DNA of 63,895 nt from positions 1-63,895 of the forward strand of contig JAEUIA010000058.1 of assembly GCA_016795245.1 (NCBI GenBank), written 5' to 3'. A model generated the notes under the pieces. It had not been told where the DNA came from. It worked only from the letters and a program-made list of their open reading frames with translations, and did not search any database. The DNA is from Planctomycetota bacterium. Its GTDB lineage: Bacteria; Planctomycetota; UBA1135; GCA-002686595. This document shows positions 8,160 to 17,111 of the stretch, in pieces; within the stretch, counting starts at the first letter, position 1; the number at the start of each line of letters is the position of its first letter. The translations under genes were made by a program, and so were the position numbers.

Positions 8160-11100
8160 GTGTCCGCTCCGCTAGAAGAGCAGACCGACGCGCCCAGCGG
8201 TTGGTTGGCCGGCGTGGTCGCGCGCCCTGTGGCGATCACGATGTGCGCGGTCGCGCTCGCCGTGTTCGGCGCCGTCTCGTTCACGAAGCTGCGCATCGAT
8301 CTCCTGCCGGAGATCAGCTACCCGACCTTGACCGTGCGCACGACCTACCCGGGTGCGGCACCCGAGGACATCGAGGACCGGGTGTCCGAACGCGTGCAGG
8401 AGGCATTGTCCACGCTGCCGCACCTCGTGCGCACGACTTCGGTCAGCCGCGCCGAGACGAGCGACGTGATCCTGGACTTCGACTGGGGCACGCCCATGAC
8501 CTTCGCGGTCCAGGACGTGCGCGACAAACTGGACGGCGTGTTCCTGCCGAGCGGCGCCGAAAAGCCGTTGATCCTGCGCTACGACCCGAACCTCGATCCG
8601 ATCCTGCGCATCGGAATCAGCGCGCCCAGGTCCGACGCACCGAAGACCGCGGATGATCGCATTCGCGAACTGATGCACCTGCGCTGGCTGGCGGAGAAGC
8701 GCATCAAGCGCGAGTTGGAGACGATCAAAGGCGTCGCCGCGGTCCAGGTGCGCGGTGGACTCCAGGAGGAGATCCGCGTGCGCGTCGATCCGTTCAAGAT
8801 GGCGGCGCAGAGCCTCGATCCAGACGCGCTCGCCGTGCGCCTCGCGCAGGAGAACCTGAATGCGTCCGGCGGCTTGATCCGCGAAGGCTCGACCGACTAC
8901 CTCGTGCGCACGCAGAACGAGTTCCGCGACCTGTCGGAGATCGCCGACCTCGCCGTCGTGCGCCGCAACGATGCCGTGATCCGCGTGCGCGACATCGCCA
9001 CTGTCGAGCGCACGTACGCAAAGCGCGAGGTCATCACGCGCCTCGACGGCGGCGAGGCGGTCGAGATCGCCGTGTTCCGCGAGGCGGGTGCCAACATCGT
9101 CGAACTCGCGGACCGCGTCCAAGAGCGCGTCTTCGGTCCGCGCGAGCAGCGCGGCCGGCCTGAACCCGAGAAACAAGCGCAGGGCCAGGACGGTGGCGAC
9201 GAGTTCATCTCCGGTCACCTCGCGCGTCAGTACAAGAAGGACGCGCGCTTCGAAGTCCTGTCCGACCAGTCGACCTTCATCCGCGATTCGATCGAGGACG
9301 TGAAGTCATCTGGCTGGCTCGGCATCTCGCTCACGATTCTCGTCATCGGTTTCTCGCTCAGGCGGCTCATCCCGACGCTGGTGATCAGCGTTTCGATCCC
9401 GATCTCGGTGATCGTGACGTTCGCGCCGATGTACCTGGGAAACGTCTCGCTGAACATCATGTCGCTGGGCGGGCTGGCACTGGGCATCGGCATGGTCGTC
9501 GATGCTTCGATCGTCGTGCTCGAATCGATCGCGCGCTGTCGTGAAGAGGGCGACGGGCCCGTACAAGCCGCGGTGCGCGGCACGCGCGAGGTCATGGGTT
9601 CGATCATCGGTGCGACGCTGACGAGTATCGCCGTCTTTGCGCCGATCGTGTTCGTGCACGGCATCGCCGGACGCATCTTCGGTGACCAGGCACTGACGGT
9701 CGTGTGCTCACTGAGCGCATCGCTGCTCGTGGCGGCGTTCTTCATTCCGATGTTGGCCGGCCGTTCGTGGTTCAACCCCGAGGTCTTGCAGGCGCGTGTG
9801 GCGGGACAGTCGTCACATCTGGACCAACCGCTGGAGTGGCAGCGCGGGTCGTTCTTCTCCTCGCTGCTCCGCCTGCTCGGACGGATGATCGAATTCGTAC
9901 TCGGGTGGGCCGTGCGCCTCTGTGCGCTGCTCTTCGGCCTGGTTGCAGCCGTCATCAGGTTCCTGCTCAAGCCGCTCGCGTGGCTGCACGACCGCGCTTG
10001 GAGTGCGGTCGAAGGTGCGTACCCGCGAGTCTTGGGTCTGGCCTTGAAGCACGCAGTCGTCGTCGTGCTGGTGGCCGCCGTCCTGCTCGGGCTGGCGATC
10101 CGGCGTGCGGGCACGCTGGGCCTGGACCTCCTGCCGGAGATCCACCAAGGCGAATTCACCGCGCATGTAGGGCTGGACGTCGGCACCCCGATCGAGACGA
10201 CCGATTTCGTGATGAGCGAGATCGAGCGCGACGTGCGCGCACTGCCCGAGGTCGCCTTGACAGCCCTCGTCGTGGGCGTCGAGCGCGACATGCTGACGCG
10301 CGATCTCGAGGGCAAGCACACTTCGCGCCTCACTGTGCGTTTGCAACCCGGTCTGGCGAACGTCGCCGACGAAGAGCGCGTGCTGGCGCTGGTGCGCGAT
10401 CGGATCGCAGCACAAGCTTCCGTGCGCACGCTGGATTTCACGCGCCCGACGCCGTTCGCGCTCGATGCTCCCATCCAGGTCGAAGTGCTGGGCTACGACC
10501 TGGAGCAGATTCGCGCCGTGGGGACACGCGTGACGCAGACCTTGAGCGCGCTCGAAGGCCTCTCCGACGTGCGCTCGAGCGTGCGCACGGGGCACCCTGA
10601 AGCACGACTGCGCTTCGACCGCGAAAAGACGCTGGAGTACGGCCTCGATCTGGAGGCGGTCAGCAAGCTGGTGCGCGATTCTGTGCTCGGCAACGTCAGC
10701 ACGCGCTTCAACCGCGGCGACGACCGCATCGACGTGCGCATCCTGGGCGACGAGATCCTCTTGGGCCGTCTGGATCGCGTCCTCGACCTCGTCGTGAACC
10801 CTGCCTCGGAACGTCCGGTGCGCTTGCGCGACATCGCGACTGTCGAACACGTGCAAGGCCCGGCCGAGATCCGCCGTATCGGCAACACGCGGGCGGTCGT
10901 CGTCACGGCCGCGACGACCGGTTTCGATCTGGGTACGACCGCGGACCGCGTGCAGCGCGCCATCGCACAGATCGAAACCCCGGACGATGTCATCGTTCAA
11001 GTCGGCGGCCAGAAGCGCGAGATGAACGAGGCCAGCGACAGCTTGCGCTTCGCGCTCCTCCTGGCGGTGTTCCTGGTTTACGCCGTGATGGCGAGCCAGT

Positions 11101-11573
11101 TCGAATCGCTGCTGCAGCCGTTGATCATCATCGGCACGATTCCGATGGCGATGATCGGCGTCATATTCGCACTCGGATGGCTTTCGATCTCATTGTCGGT
11201 GGTCGTCTTCATCGGCGCGATCCTCCTGGCCGGCATCGTCGTCAACAACGCGATCGTCCTGATCGGACGGGTGAACCAGATGCGCGCGAAAGGCCTGACC
11301 GTTCACGACGCGCTGGTCGACGCCGCGCGCACGCGTTTGCGTCCGATCTACATGACGACGGCGACGACGGTGCTGGGCCTGTTGCCGCTCACGGGGTGGC
11401 TGGACCGACTGCCCTTCATCTCCGCGACCGGAGCCGGTGCGGAACTGCGCGCGCCGATGGCCATCACGGTCGTGACCGGGCTGACCTGTGCGACCGTTCT
11501 CACGTTGATCGTCATCCCGAGCATCTACGCGCTGATCTACCGCAGGCGTGATCCCAACGCGAGGCCTGCATGA
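8160..11573 (+). CDS. RND efflux pump, first of a tandem pair
   Basis: This is a large inner-membrane RND transporter (1137 residues, GTG start) of the AcrB/HAE superfamily, with 12 membrane helices and two big periplasmic loops. The TM4 proton-relay motif reads GMVVDASIVVLES, so only one of the usual two aspartates is present (Asp448, then Ala). The TM10 position that is Lys in AcrB reads VVNNAIVLIG (Asn1029-Asn1030). This NN-type relay is known from SwrC/NolG-like pumps. Insertions near 330-350 (RPEPEKQAQGQDGGDE) and 540-610 lengthen it relative to AcrB. The stop overlaps the next pump's ATG by 4 bp (ATGA), so the two pumps are probably made together and may form a heteromeric trimer, as in MdtBC. 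Confidence 0.93.
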   Translation: MSAPLEEQTDAPSGWLAGVVARPVAITMCAVALAVFGAVSFTKLRIDLLPEISYPTLTVRTTYPGAAPEDIEDRVSERVQEALSTLPHLVRTTSVSRAETSDVILDFDWGTPMTFAVQDVRDKLDGVFLPSGAEKPLILRYDPNLDPILRIGISAPRSDAPKTADDRIRELMHLRWLAEKRIKRELETIKGVAAVQVRGGLQEEIRVRVDPFKMAAQSLDPDALAVRLAQENLNASGGLIREGSTDYLVRTQNEFRDLSEIADLAVVRRNDAVIRVRDIATVERTYAKREVITRLDGGEAVEIAVFREAGANIVELADRVQERVFGPREQRGRPEPEKQAQGQDGGDEFISGHLARQYKKDARFEVLSDQSTFIRDSIEDVKSSGWLGISLTILVIGFSLRRLIPTLVISVSIPISVIVTFAPMYLGNVSLNIMSLGGLALGIGMVVDASIVVLESIARCREEGDGPVQAAVRGTREVMGSIIGATLTSIAVFAPIVFVHGIAGRIFGDQALTVVCSLSASLLVAAFFIPMLAGRSWFNPEVLQARVAGQSSHLDQPLEWQRGSFFSSLLRLLGRMIEFVLGWAVRLCALLFGLVAAVIRFLLKPLAWLHDRAWSAVEGAYPRVLGLALKHAVVVVLVAAVLLGLAIRRAGTLGLDLLPEIHQGEFTAHVGLDVGTPIETTDFVMSEIERDVRALPEVALTALVVGVERDMLTRDLEGKHTSRLTVRLQPGLANVADEERVLALVRDRIAAQASVRTLDFTRPTPFALDAPIQVEVLGYDLEQIRAVGTRVTQTLSALEGLSDVRSSVRTGHPEARLRFDREKTLEYGLDLEAVSKLVRDSVLGNVSTRFNRGDDRIDVRILGDEILLGRLDRVLDLVVNPASERPVRLRDIATVEHVQGPAEIRRIGNTRAVVVTAATTGFDLGTTADRVQRAIAQIETPDDVIVQVGGQKREMNEASDSLRFALLLAVFLVYAVMASQFESLLQPLIIIGTIPMAMIGVIFALGWLSISLSVVVFIGAILLAGIVVNNAIVLIGRVNQMRAKGLTVHDALVDAARTRLRPIYMTTATTVLGLLPLTGWLDRLPFISATGAGAELRAPMAITVVTGLTCATVLTLIVIPSIYALIYRRRDPNARPA

Positions 11574-14500
11574 GCACGGGCCGCGAGCATGCCCTGCACG
11601 AGAAGAGCTACGCGTTCTTTCGTGCGCTGCTGCAGCGGCCGGTGTTGCTGCTGACGATCTTCGTGACGGTCGTGATCGTCGGATTGATCGCCTACGCTCG
11701 TATTCCCGTGCAGATGATGCCCGACGGCCTCACCAGTCCGGGTCTGCAACTGTTCATCAGCACCCCGGGTGCCTCGGCACAAGAAAACGAGGAGCAGGTC
11801 GCGCGCGTCTTGGAAGAAGAGCTGCGGACGCTGCCGCGCATCGAGCAGATCGACAGCACGGCGCGCGCGGAGAACGTGACCATCTTCGTGGAGTTCAAGT
11901 CCGACACGGACATGAACTTCGCCAAGGCCGAAGTGCGCGACCGCATCGAGCGCGCACGGCCCAAGTTGCCGTCGACCGTGCGCGACATCGGCGTGTGGTC
12001 GTGGAGCCAGAGCAACATGCCCGTCATGTTCTTTGCTCTGCTCCACCCCGGCGATTCGAAACGCACCGATTTCCTCGTCGACGAGGTCATCAAACGCCGC
12101 TTGGAAGCCGTCGACGGCGTCGGGCGATTGGAGATCTGGGGCTCGCTCGCGGATTCGATGCGGATCCTGCTCGACGAGGAGAAGGTCAAAGCCACGCGGC
12201 TCGACATCGGCAAGCTGATCCGGCGCCTGTCCGCCGACAACTTCGCCGAACCGCTGGGCGAGGTCGAAGACGGCGGAAGACGGATCCTGTTGCGCGCCGA
12301 CATGCGCTTCAACTCGCCCCAGGAGATCGAGGACTATCCGATCGGCGGCGGGTTGACGATCAAGGACGTCGGGCGTGTCGAAGACGTCAAGAGTGTGCGC
12401 GAGCGCTTGTTCCGCATCGACGGACGCTACGCCTACTACGGCGAAGTGCAGAAGGACGGACAAGCCAACACGGTCGAGACCGCGCGCCGCCTGGAAGTCG
12501 CGATCCGGGAACTGGAGAAGGACCCGGCTTTGGGCGGCCAGTTCGAGTTCCTGATCCTCTTCAATCAAGGCGCATTCATCGAGAATTCGATGCACGCGCT
12601 CACGGGGACGGCGTGGGAAGGCGGTTCGTTCGCGATCCTGATCTTGTTCCTGTTCCTGTGGCGCGTGCGGTTGACGCTGCTGGTGGCGATCTCGATCCCG
12701 ATCTCGGCCTTGATCACGATCGCCGTCCTGTATTTCTCAGGCGGCACGTTCAACGTGCTGACGATGACGGGCATCACGCTCGCCCTGGGGATGCTCGTCG
12801 ACAACTCGATCGTGGTCGCAGAGAACATCGCCCGTCTCAGGAAGCTCGGTCGATCCCCGTTCGAGGCCTGCGTCGAGGGCACGGGCGAGGTCGGCCTGCC
12901 GGTCCTGCTCTCCACGCTGACGACCGTGGTCGTGTTCCTGCCGCTGATCTTCATGAGCGAGAATCCGCGGCTGCGGATCATGTTCGGGGAGCTCGGCCTG
13001 CCGCTGTGCATCTCGCTGGTCGCGAGTCTGCTCACCGCACTCGTGTTCCTGCCGGTGCAGGTGCGCAGCGTACTCGGACCGCGCGCACCGTTCGTCGAGA
13101 ATTGGGCGCGTCGCCTGGCCCCCATCGCGTCCTTTCCGGCGCGCACGCTGGCGTGGACGGTGCGGTCGCTCGCGGGGCCGAAGCACGCACTGCTGCGCGG
13201 ATTGTTCGCGCTCGAGCGGATTCTGCTGCGTGTACTGACACCGCTGCGCCACGTCCTCGCCGTCGGTGCGCTCGCAGTTGCGGCTCTCGTCGGCCTCGGA
13301 TACGTCGGTGCTTTCGAAGCGGCGCAGCGCGCTGAGCCGTTCGAACTAGGCCCGGGATTGGACACAACTGCGTTGTCCATGGGCCTGGTTTCGGCCGCAG
13401 TGACGGGCATCCTGCTGGCGGCGCTGTGCGTGTTCGGGCTGCCGCGCTGGCGTGCGCGCGTCGCCGTTGCACCGGTACGCAAGCGGGCCGCACGTTTCGC
13501 CGGAAACTCGATCGTCGAATTCTTGATCGACGCCAATCGCGCGCTCGCCACGTGGAGCATGCGTAATCGGCTCGCTTCGAGCGGGCTCGCTTTCGTCGCC
13601 GTGCTGTCGATCATGATTCCGGTGCGGAGCATGAAAGTCGCCGCCTTCGGGCAATCCGGCGAAACATCGCGCATCAACTTCTGGGTCGAACTCGAAGAGA
13701 ACTTCACCTTGCCGCAGGCGGAAACGGAGATGATCCGCTACGAAGATTTCCTGGCGACGAAGAAGTCCGAATACGGCTACGACCGCATCGGGAACCGCTT
13801 CGGTCAGACGGGCGGGCGCGTGAGTCTGTTCTGGAAGACCCCGCCGCCCGCGGCGCAACTCGACAAGGTGCGCAAGGACCTGACACGCACTCTGCCACGA
13901 CTCGCCGGCCACAAACTCCAATTCCTCGATGAGGACGGCGGTGACCGAGACAGTCGCTCGGTCGTCACCTTCAGATTGAAAGGCCCCGACTCGGAGGAAC
14001 TCAACCGGCTGGGTGCCGAAGCCGTACGGATCTTGGAGACCGTGCCCGGTCTCGCGGATTTGCGTTCGCCGCTCGGCGAAGCGCCGCCGGTAGTACGCGT
14101 CGGTTTCCAATCGGACGTTGCGCAGCGACTGAACGTCTCGGCACGCAATGCACTCGACAACATCTCGTGGGCGTTGCGCGGGTTTCAATTGCCGAGCTAC
14201 CAGGAGCCCGGTCGCGAGATCCCGTTGCTGATCGAATACGACTCGTCCGAAGCGGCAGGGCTCGCGACCTTGCGCGACCTGGAAGTGTTCAACGGCGAGA
14301 GTTCGGTGCCTTTGTCCTCGATCGCCGAGCTCAGCTTCGACCGCGCCAGCCGCACGATCCACCGCAACAACGGCGAGGCGTCGTTCATGATCCAAGCGCG
14401 CGTCGAAAGCCCGTCGATGCAAAAGGAACTCGCCGATCGCGGACGCCTCGCGCTCGGCGTGCTGGATTATCCGCGTGGATACTCGCTGGCGGACGAGGAC

Positions 14501-15097
14501 CTCGCGAGTTGGCGCCAGGATCGCGAGATGAACGACATCTGGATGGCGCTCGCGCTCTCGATCGTGCTCGTATTCCTGTTGATGGGGATTCTGTTCGAAT
14601 CGTTCCTGCTGCCAGTGTCCGTCTTGTTCACGATCCCCTTCGCGATCGTCGGTTCGTACTGGACGTTGTTCTTGACGGGCACGGCGATGGACTCGATCGC
14701 CTGGATCGGCGTGATCATCCTCGTCGGCGTTGTCGTCAACAACGGCATCGTCCTCATCGATTGCATCCATGGTCTGCGCGGCACCGGCATGGAGCGCACG
14801 GCGGCGGTGATCGAAGGCTGCGGTCAGCGCGTCCGGCCGATCCTCATGACGGCGCTGACTTCGATCACCGGTCTCCTGCCGATGGCCATGAGCGAACCGC
14901 AAGGTGCCGCCATCGACTACCGCGCGCTGGCCACGTGTGTCGCCGGCGGACTCGCGATGAGTACGGTATTCACGCTCTGGGTCGTGCCGCTCGCCTACAC
15001 TTTGATCGACGATGCGTCTCGCGCAGCCTCGGCTAGCTTCCTGTGGGGCATCCGCCCGCGGCGGACCCCCAGCGTGCCCAACCCTTCGGCCTCGTGA
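11570..15097 (+). CDS. RND efflux pump, second of a tandem pair
   Basis: This 1175-residue RND transporter overlaps the previous gene by ATGA. It diverges from its neighbour in the periplasmic loops but shares the NN-type relay: TM4 is GMLVDNSIVVAEN (Asp411, Asn412) and TM10 is VVVNNGIVLID (Asn1057-Asn1058). A roughly 160-residue insert with two extra hydrophobic segments (about 505-665, including HVLAVGALAVAALVGLGYVG and MGLVSAAVTGILLAALCVFG) lies between the two halves and is longer than in AcrB. The motif pair GGTFNVLTMTGITLALGMLVD and FTIPFAIVGSYWTLFLTGTA is typical of the superfamily. The substrate cannot be predicted. The transcript may continue into ribH, since only about 98 bp separate them. 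Confidence 0.92.
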   Translation: MSTGREHALHEKSYAFFRALLQRPVLLLTIFVTVVIVGLIAYARIPVQMMPDGLTSPGLQLFISTPGASAQENEEQVARVLEEELRTLPRIEQIDSTARAENVTIFVEFKSDTDMNFAKAEVRDRIERARPKLPSTVRDIGVWSWSQSNMPVMFFALLHPGDSKRTDFLVDEVIKRRLEAVDGVGRLEIWGSLADSMRILLDEEKVKATRLDIGKLIRRLSADNFAEPLGEVEDGGRRILLRADMRFNSPQEIEDYPIGGGLTIKDVGRVEDVKSVRERLFRIDGRYAYYGEVQKDGQANTVETARRLEVAIRELEKDPALGGQFEFLILFNQGAFIENSMHALTGTAWEGGSFAILILFLFLWRVRLTLLVAISIPISALITIAVLYFSGGTFNVLTMTGITLALGMLVDNSIVVAENIARLRKLGRSPFEACVEGTGEVGLPVLLSTLTTVVVFLPLIFMSENPRLRIMFGELGLPLCISLVASLLTALVFLPVQVRSVLGPRAPFVENWARRLAPIASFPARTLAWTVRSLAGPKHALLRGLFALERILLRVLTPLRHVLAVGALAVAALVGLGYVGAFEAAQRAEPFELGPGLDTTALSMGLVSAAVTGILLAALCVFGLPRWRARVAVAPVRKRAARFAGNSIVEFLIDANRALATWSMRNRLASSGLAFVAVLSIMIPVRSMKVAAFGQSGETSRINFWVELEENFTLPQAETEMIRYEDFLATKKSEYGYDRIGNRFGQTGGRVSLFWKTPPPAAQLDKVRKDLTRTLPRLAGHKLQFLDEDGGDRDSRSVVTFRLKGPDSEELNRLGAEAVRILETVPGLADLRSPLGEAPPVVRVGFQSDVAQRLNVSARNALDNISWALRGFQLPSYQEPGREIPLLIEYDSSEAAGLATLRDLEVFNGESSVPLSSIAELSFDRASRTIHRNNGEASFMIQARVESPSMQKELADRGRLALGVLDYPRGYSLADEDLASWRQDREMNDIWMALALSIVLVFLLMGILFESFLLPVSVLFTIPFAIVGSYWTLFLTGTAMDSIAWIGVIILVGVVVNNGIVLIDCIHGLRGTGMERTAAVIEGCGQRVRPILMTALTSITGLLPMAMSEPQGAAIDYRALATCVAGGLAMSTVFTLWVVPLAYTLIDDASRAASASFLWGIRPRRTPSVPNPSAS

Positions 15098-15195
15098 TTA
15101 CTGTACGCGGGCCGTTCCGTCGCTAGACTTGGCGGCCCGATTGAGACCGATACGCTCCGCGACTGCGGAGCCTGATCCTTGGAATCCCCGCGAGC

Positions 15196-15699
15196 ATGGC
15201 CCTCGACCCGCACAAGCAAGACAGAGCGCAACCCGTGCGACCGGACACATCCATCGGCATCGTGGTCTCGCGGTTCCATGAAGAACTGACCGGCGCGATG
15301 AAGGACTCCGCCGTGCGCGAGCTGATCGCTTGCGGCGTCGACGAAAGTGACATCCACGTGTTATGGGTGCCGGGTTCGTTCGAGTTGCCCCTCGTCGCGC
15401 GCGAACTGGGACAAGAGCATCAGCTCGATGCGATCCTGTGCTTCGGCCTGATCTTGAAAGGCGAGACGGAACACGACCACTGGGTCGCGCACGGCGCCGT
15501 CACCGGCATCATGTCGGCGAGCCTCGAACTCGGTATCCCGATTCAGCTCGGCGTGTTGACTTGCGCGACGCTCGAACAAGCGCGCGCGCGCGCCCTGCCG
15601 CCCGAAGCCGGCGGCCGCGAGGACAAAGGCCGCGAGGTCGCACGCGCCGCCATCGAGACACTGTTGACCTTGGACGAGATCGGAGAGTTGGACGCGTGA
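15196..15699 (+). CDS. ribH: 6,7-dimethyl-8-ribityllumazine synthase
   Basis: RibH condenses 5-amino-6-ribitylamino-uracil with dihydroxybutanone phosphate, the penultimate step of riboflavin synthesis. The 167-residue protein contains GIVVSRFHEEL (21-31; most relatives have GIVVARFN), the substrate loop WVPGSFELPL (57-66), GLILKGETEHDHWV (84-97) with the proton-transfer histidine (His93), and GVLTCATLEQA. It is followed by nusB with a GTGA stop-start overlap, the common ribH-nusB order. No FMN riboswitch is visible in the 98 bp upstream, only a small hairpin, GCTCCGC-GACT-GCGGAGC, near 15150-15167. Other riboflavin genes are outside the window. Confidence 0.96.
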   Translation: MALDPHKQDRAQPVRPDTSIGIVVSRFHEELTGAMKDSAVRELIACGVDESDIHVLWVPGSFELPLVARELGQEHQLDAILCFGLILKGETEHDHWVAHGAVTGIMSASLELGIPIQLGVLTCATLEQARARALPPEAGGREDKGREVARAAIETLLTLDEIGELDA

Positions 15700-16190
15700 A
15701 ACGACGGACGAGGGCCCGCGAGCTGGCATTGCAATTCCTGTATCAGCTCGATTTGCGGGGTGAGGCTCTGCTCGACGAAGCGAAGACCTACGTCGCGGCG
15801 GAAGAACGCGACTCGGAGACGACTCAATTCGCGTTGCGCCTGATCCAGGGTACGCATGAGCACAAGTCCGAGATCGACGGGATGATCCAAGGAGTCGCGC
15901 AGAACTGGAACATCTCGCGCATGGCGGTGGTCGACCGCAACGTGCTGCGTCTCGCGACGTTCGAACTCCTGCACTGTGTCGACATCCCGCCGAAGGTCGC
16001 CATCAACGAGGCCATCGAACTGGGCAAGCGCTACTCGACCCAGAACTCGGGCGCGTTCATCAACGGCATCCTCGACAAGATCATGAATCGCACGAAGAAG
16101 GCAGCTCCAAGTGGGACGGTCGTCGAAGCCGGCCCCGCCATGGAAGAAGAGCTGCCCGATCTGGCCGCCGAAGTGGAACGCGAAGGGTAG
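15696..16190 (+). CDS. nusB: transcription antitermination factor NusB
   Basis: NusB binds boxA RNA together with S10 (NusE) and supports antitermination of rRNA operons. The 164-residue protein starts at GTG 15696, overlapping the ribH stop (GTGA); GGAGAG lies a few bases upstream. Family features are RRTRARELALQFLYQLDL at the N-terminus, WNISRMAVVDRNVLRLATFEL in the middle and KVAINEAIELGKRYSTQNSG followed by FINGILDKI. The family is usually 130-150 residues; the last 25 here (SGTVVEAGPAMEEELPDLAA...) are an acidic extension. The open frame runs further upstream inside ribH, but that part has no NusB similarity. Confidence 0.95.
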   Translation: MKRRTRARELALQFLYQLDLRGEALLDEAKTYVAAEERDSETTQFALRLIQGTHEHKSEIDGMIQGVAQNWNISRMAVVDRNVLRLATFELLHCVDIPPKVAINEAIELGKRYSTQNSGAFINGILDKIMNRTKKAAPSGTVVEAGPAMEEELPDLAAEVEREG

Positions 16191-16196
16191 GCGACC

Positions 16197-17111
16197 GTGG
16201 GACTGTTCGATCGACTGAAGGAACGGCTTTCGAAGACGCGCGAAGCGCTCACCGACGGATTGTCGGGGTTGTTCCGCGGCGGACGACCGATCGACGCTGC
16301 GCTGCTGAGCGAGATCGAGGAACTGCTCTACACCTCGGATCTGGGGGCAGTCGCGGCAGAGATCACGGCGGAACTCGCGCGTCTGCACAAGCGCGGCGAG
16401 ATCAAGGGTGCCGAAGATGTGCGCGCCACGATGCGTTCGATCATGCTGGAGAAAGTGCGGCAGGAACCGTACGAAGTCGATTTCTCGAACAAGCCGACGG
16501 TGATCCTGGTCGTCGGAGTGAACGGCTCAGGCAAGACGACTTCGATCGCGAAGCTCGCCGCGCGCTTCAAGAAGCAGGGCAAGTCGGTGCTGCTGGGAGC
16601 CGGCGACACGTTTCGCGCCGCAGCCGCCGACCAGCTCGAGATCTGGGCGCAACGCAACGGCGCCGACATCGTGCGACAGAAATCGGGCGCGGATCCGGCC
16701 GCCGTCGCGTACGACGCGGTCGACGCGGCGGTCGCGCGCGGCATCGATGTCGTCTTGATCGACACTGCCGGACGCTTGCACACGCAGACCAACCTGATGG
16801 CGGAACTCGACAAGATCCGCCGCGTGATCGAAAGGCGACTGCCCGGCGCACCGCACGAGACCTGGCTCGTGCTCGACGGCACCAATGGCCAGAACGCGAT
16901 TCAACAGGCGAAGCTGTTCACCGCTTCGGTCCAGGTCACGGGCTTGATCGTGGCCAAGCTGGACGGCACCGCCCGCGGCGGAGCCGTGTTCGGCATCAAG
17001 GATGCCCTGGACCTGCCGGTGCGCTTCATCGGGACGGGTGAACAACTGGAGTTGATCGAACCCTTTCAGCCGGAAGCTTTCGTCGACGCGATCGTCGGCG
17101 GTATGCAGTGA
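16197..17111 (+). CDS. ftsY: signal recognition particle receptor FtsY
   Basis: FtsY is the membrane-associated SRP receptor GTPase that delivers ribosome-nascent chains to the Sec translocon. This 304-residue form has no long acidic A domain: a short N-terminal amphipathic part (GLFDRLKERLSKTREAL) leads into the N domain and then the G domain. GTPase motifs are GVNGSGKTT (107-115), DTFRAAAADQ, DTAGRLHTQ, KLDGTARGG and GTGEQLELIEPFQPEAF. The start is GTG, 6 bp after nusB. The stop overlaps the next GTG (GTGA). Placement after ribH-nusB suggests one transcript for housekeeping functions. Confidence 0.97.
   Translation: MGLFDRLKERLSKTREALTDGLSGLFRGGRPIDAALLSEIEELLYTSDLGAVAAEITAELARLHKRGEIKGAEDVRATMRSIMLEKVRQEPYEVDFSNKPTVILVVGVNGSGKTTSIAKLAARFKKQGKSVLLGAGDTFRAAAADQLEIWAQRNGADIVRQKSGADPAAVAYDAVDAAVARGIDVVLIDTAGRLHTQTNLMAELDKIRRVIERRLPGAPHETWLVLDGTNGQNAIQQAKLFTASVQVTGLIVAKLDGTARGGAVFGIKDALDLPVRFIGTGEQLELIEPFQPEAFVDAIVGGMQ

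Noticed and set aside
15098..15195. FMN riboswitch before ribH
   Set aside because: The region is too short and lacks the conserved FMN-aptamer segments; only a small 7-bp hairpin is present.
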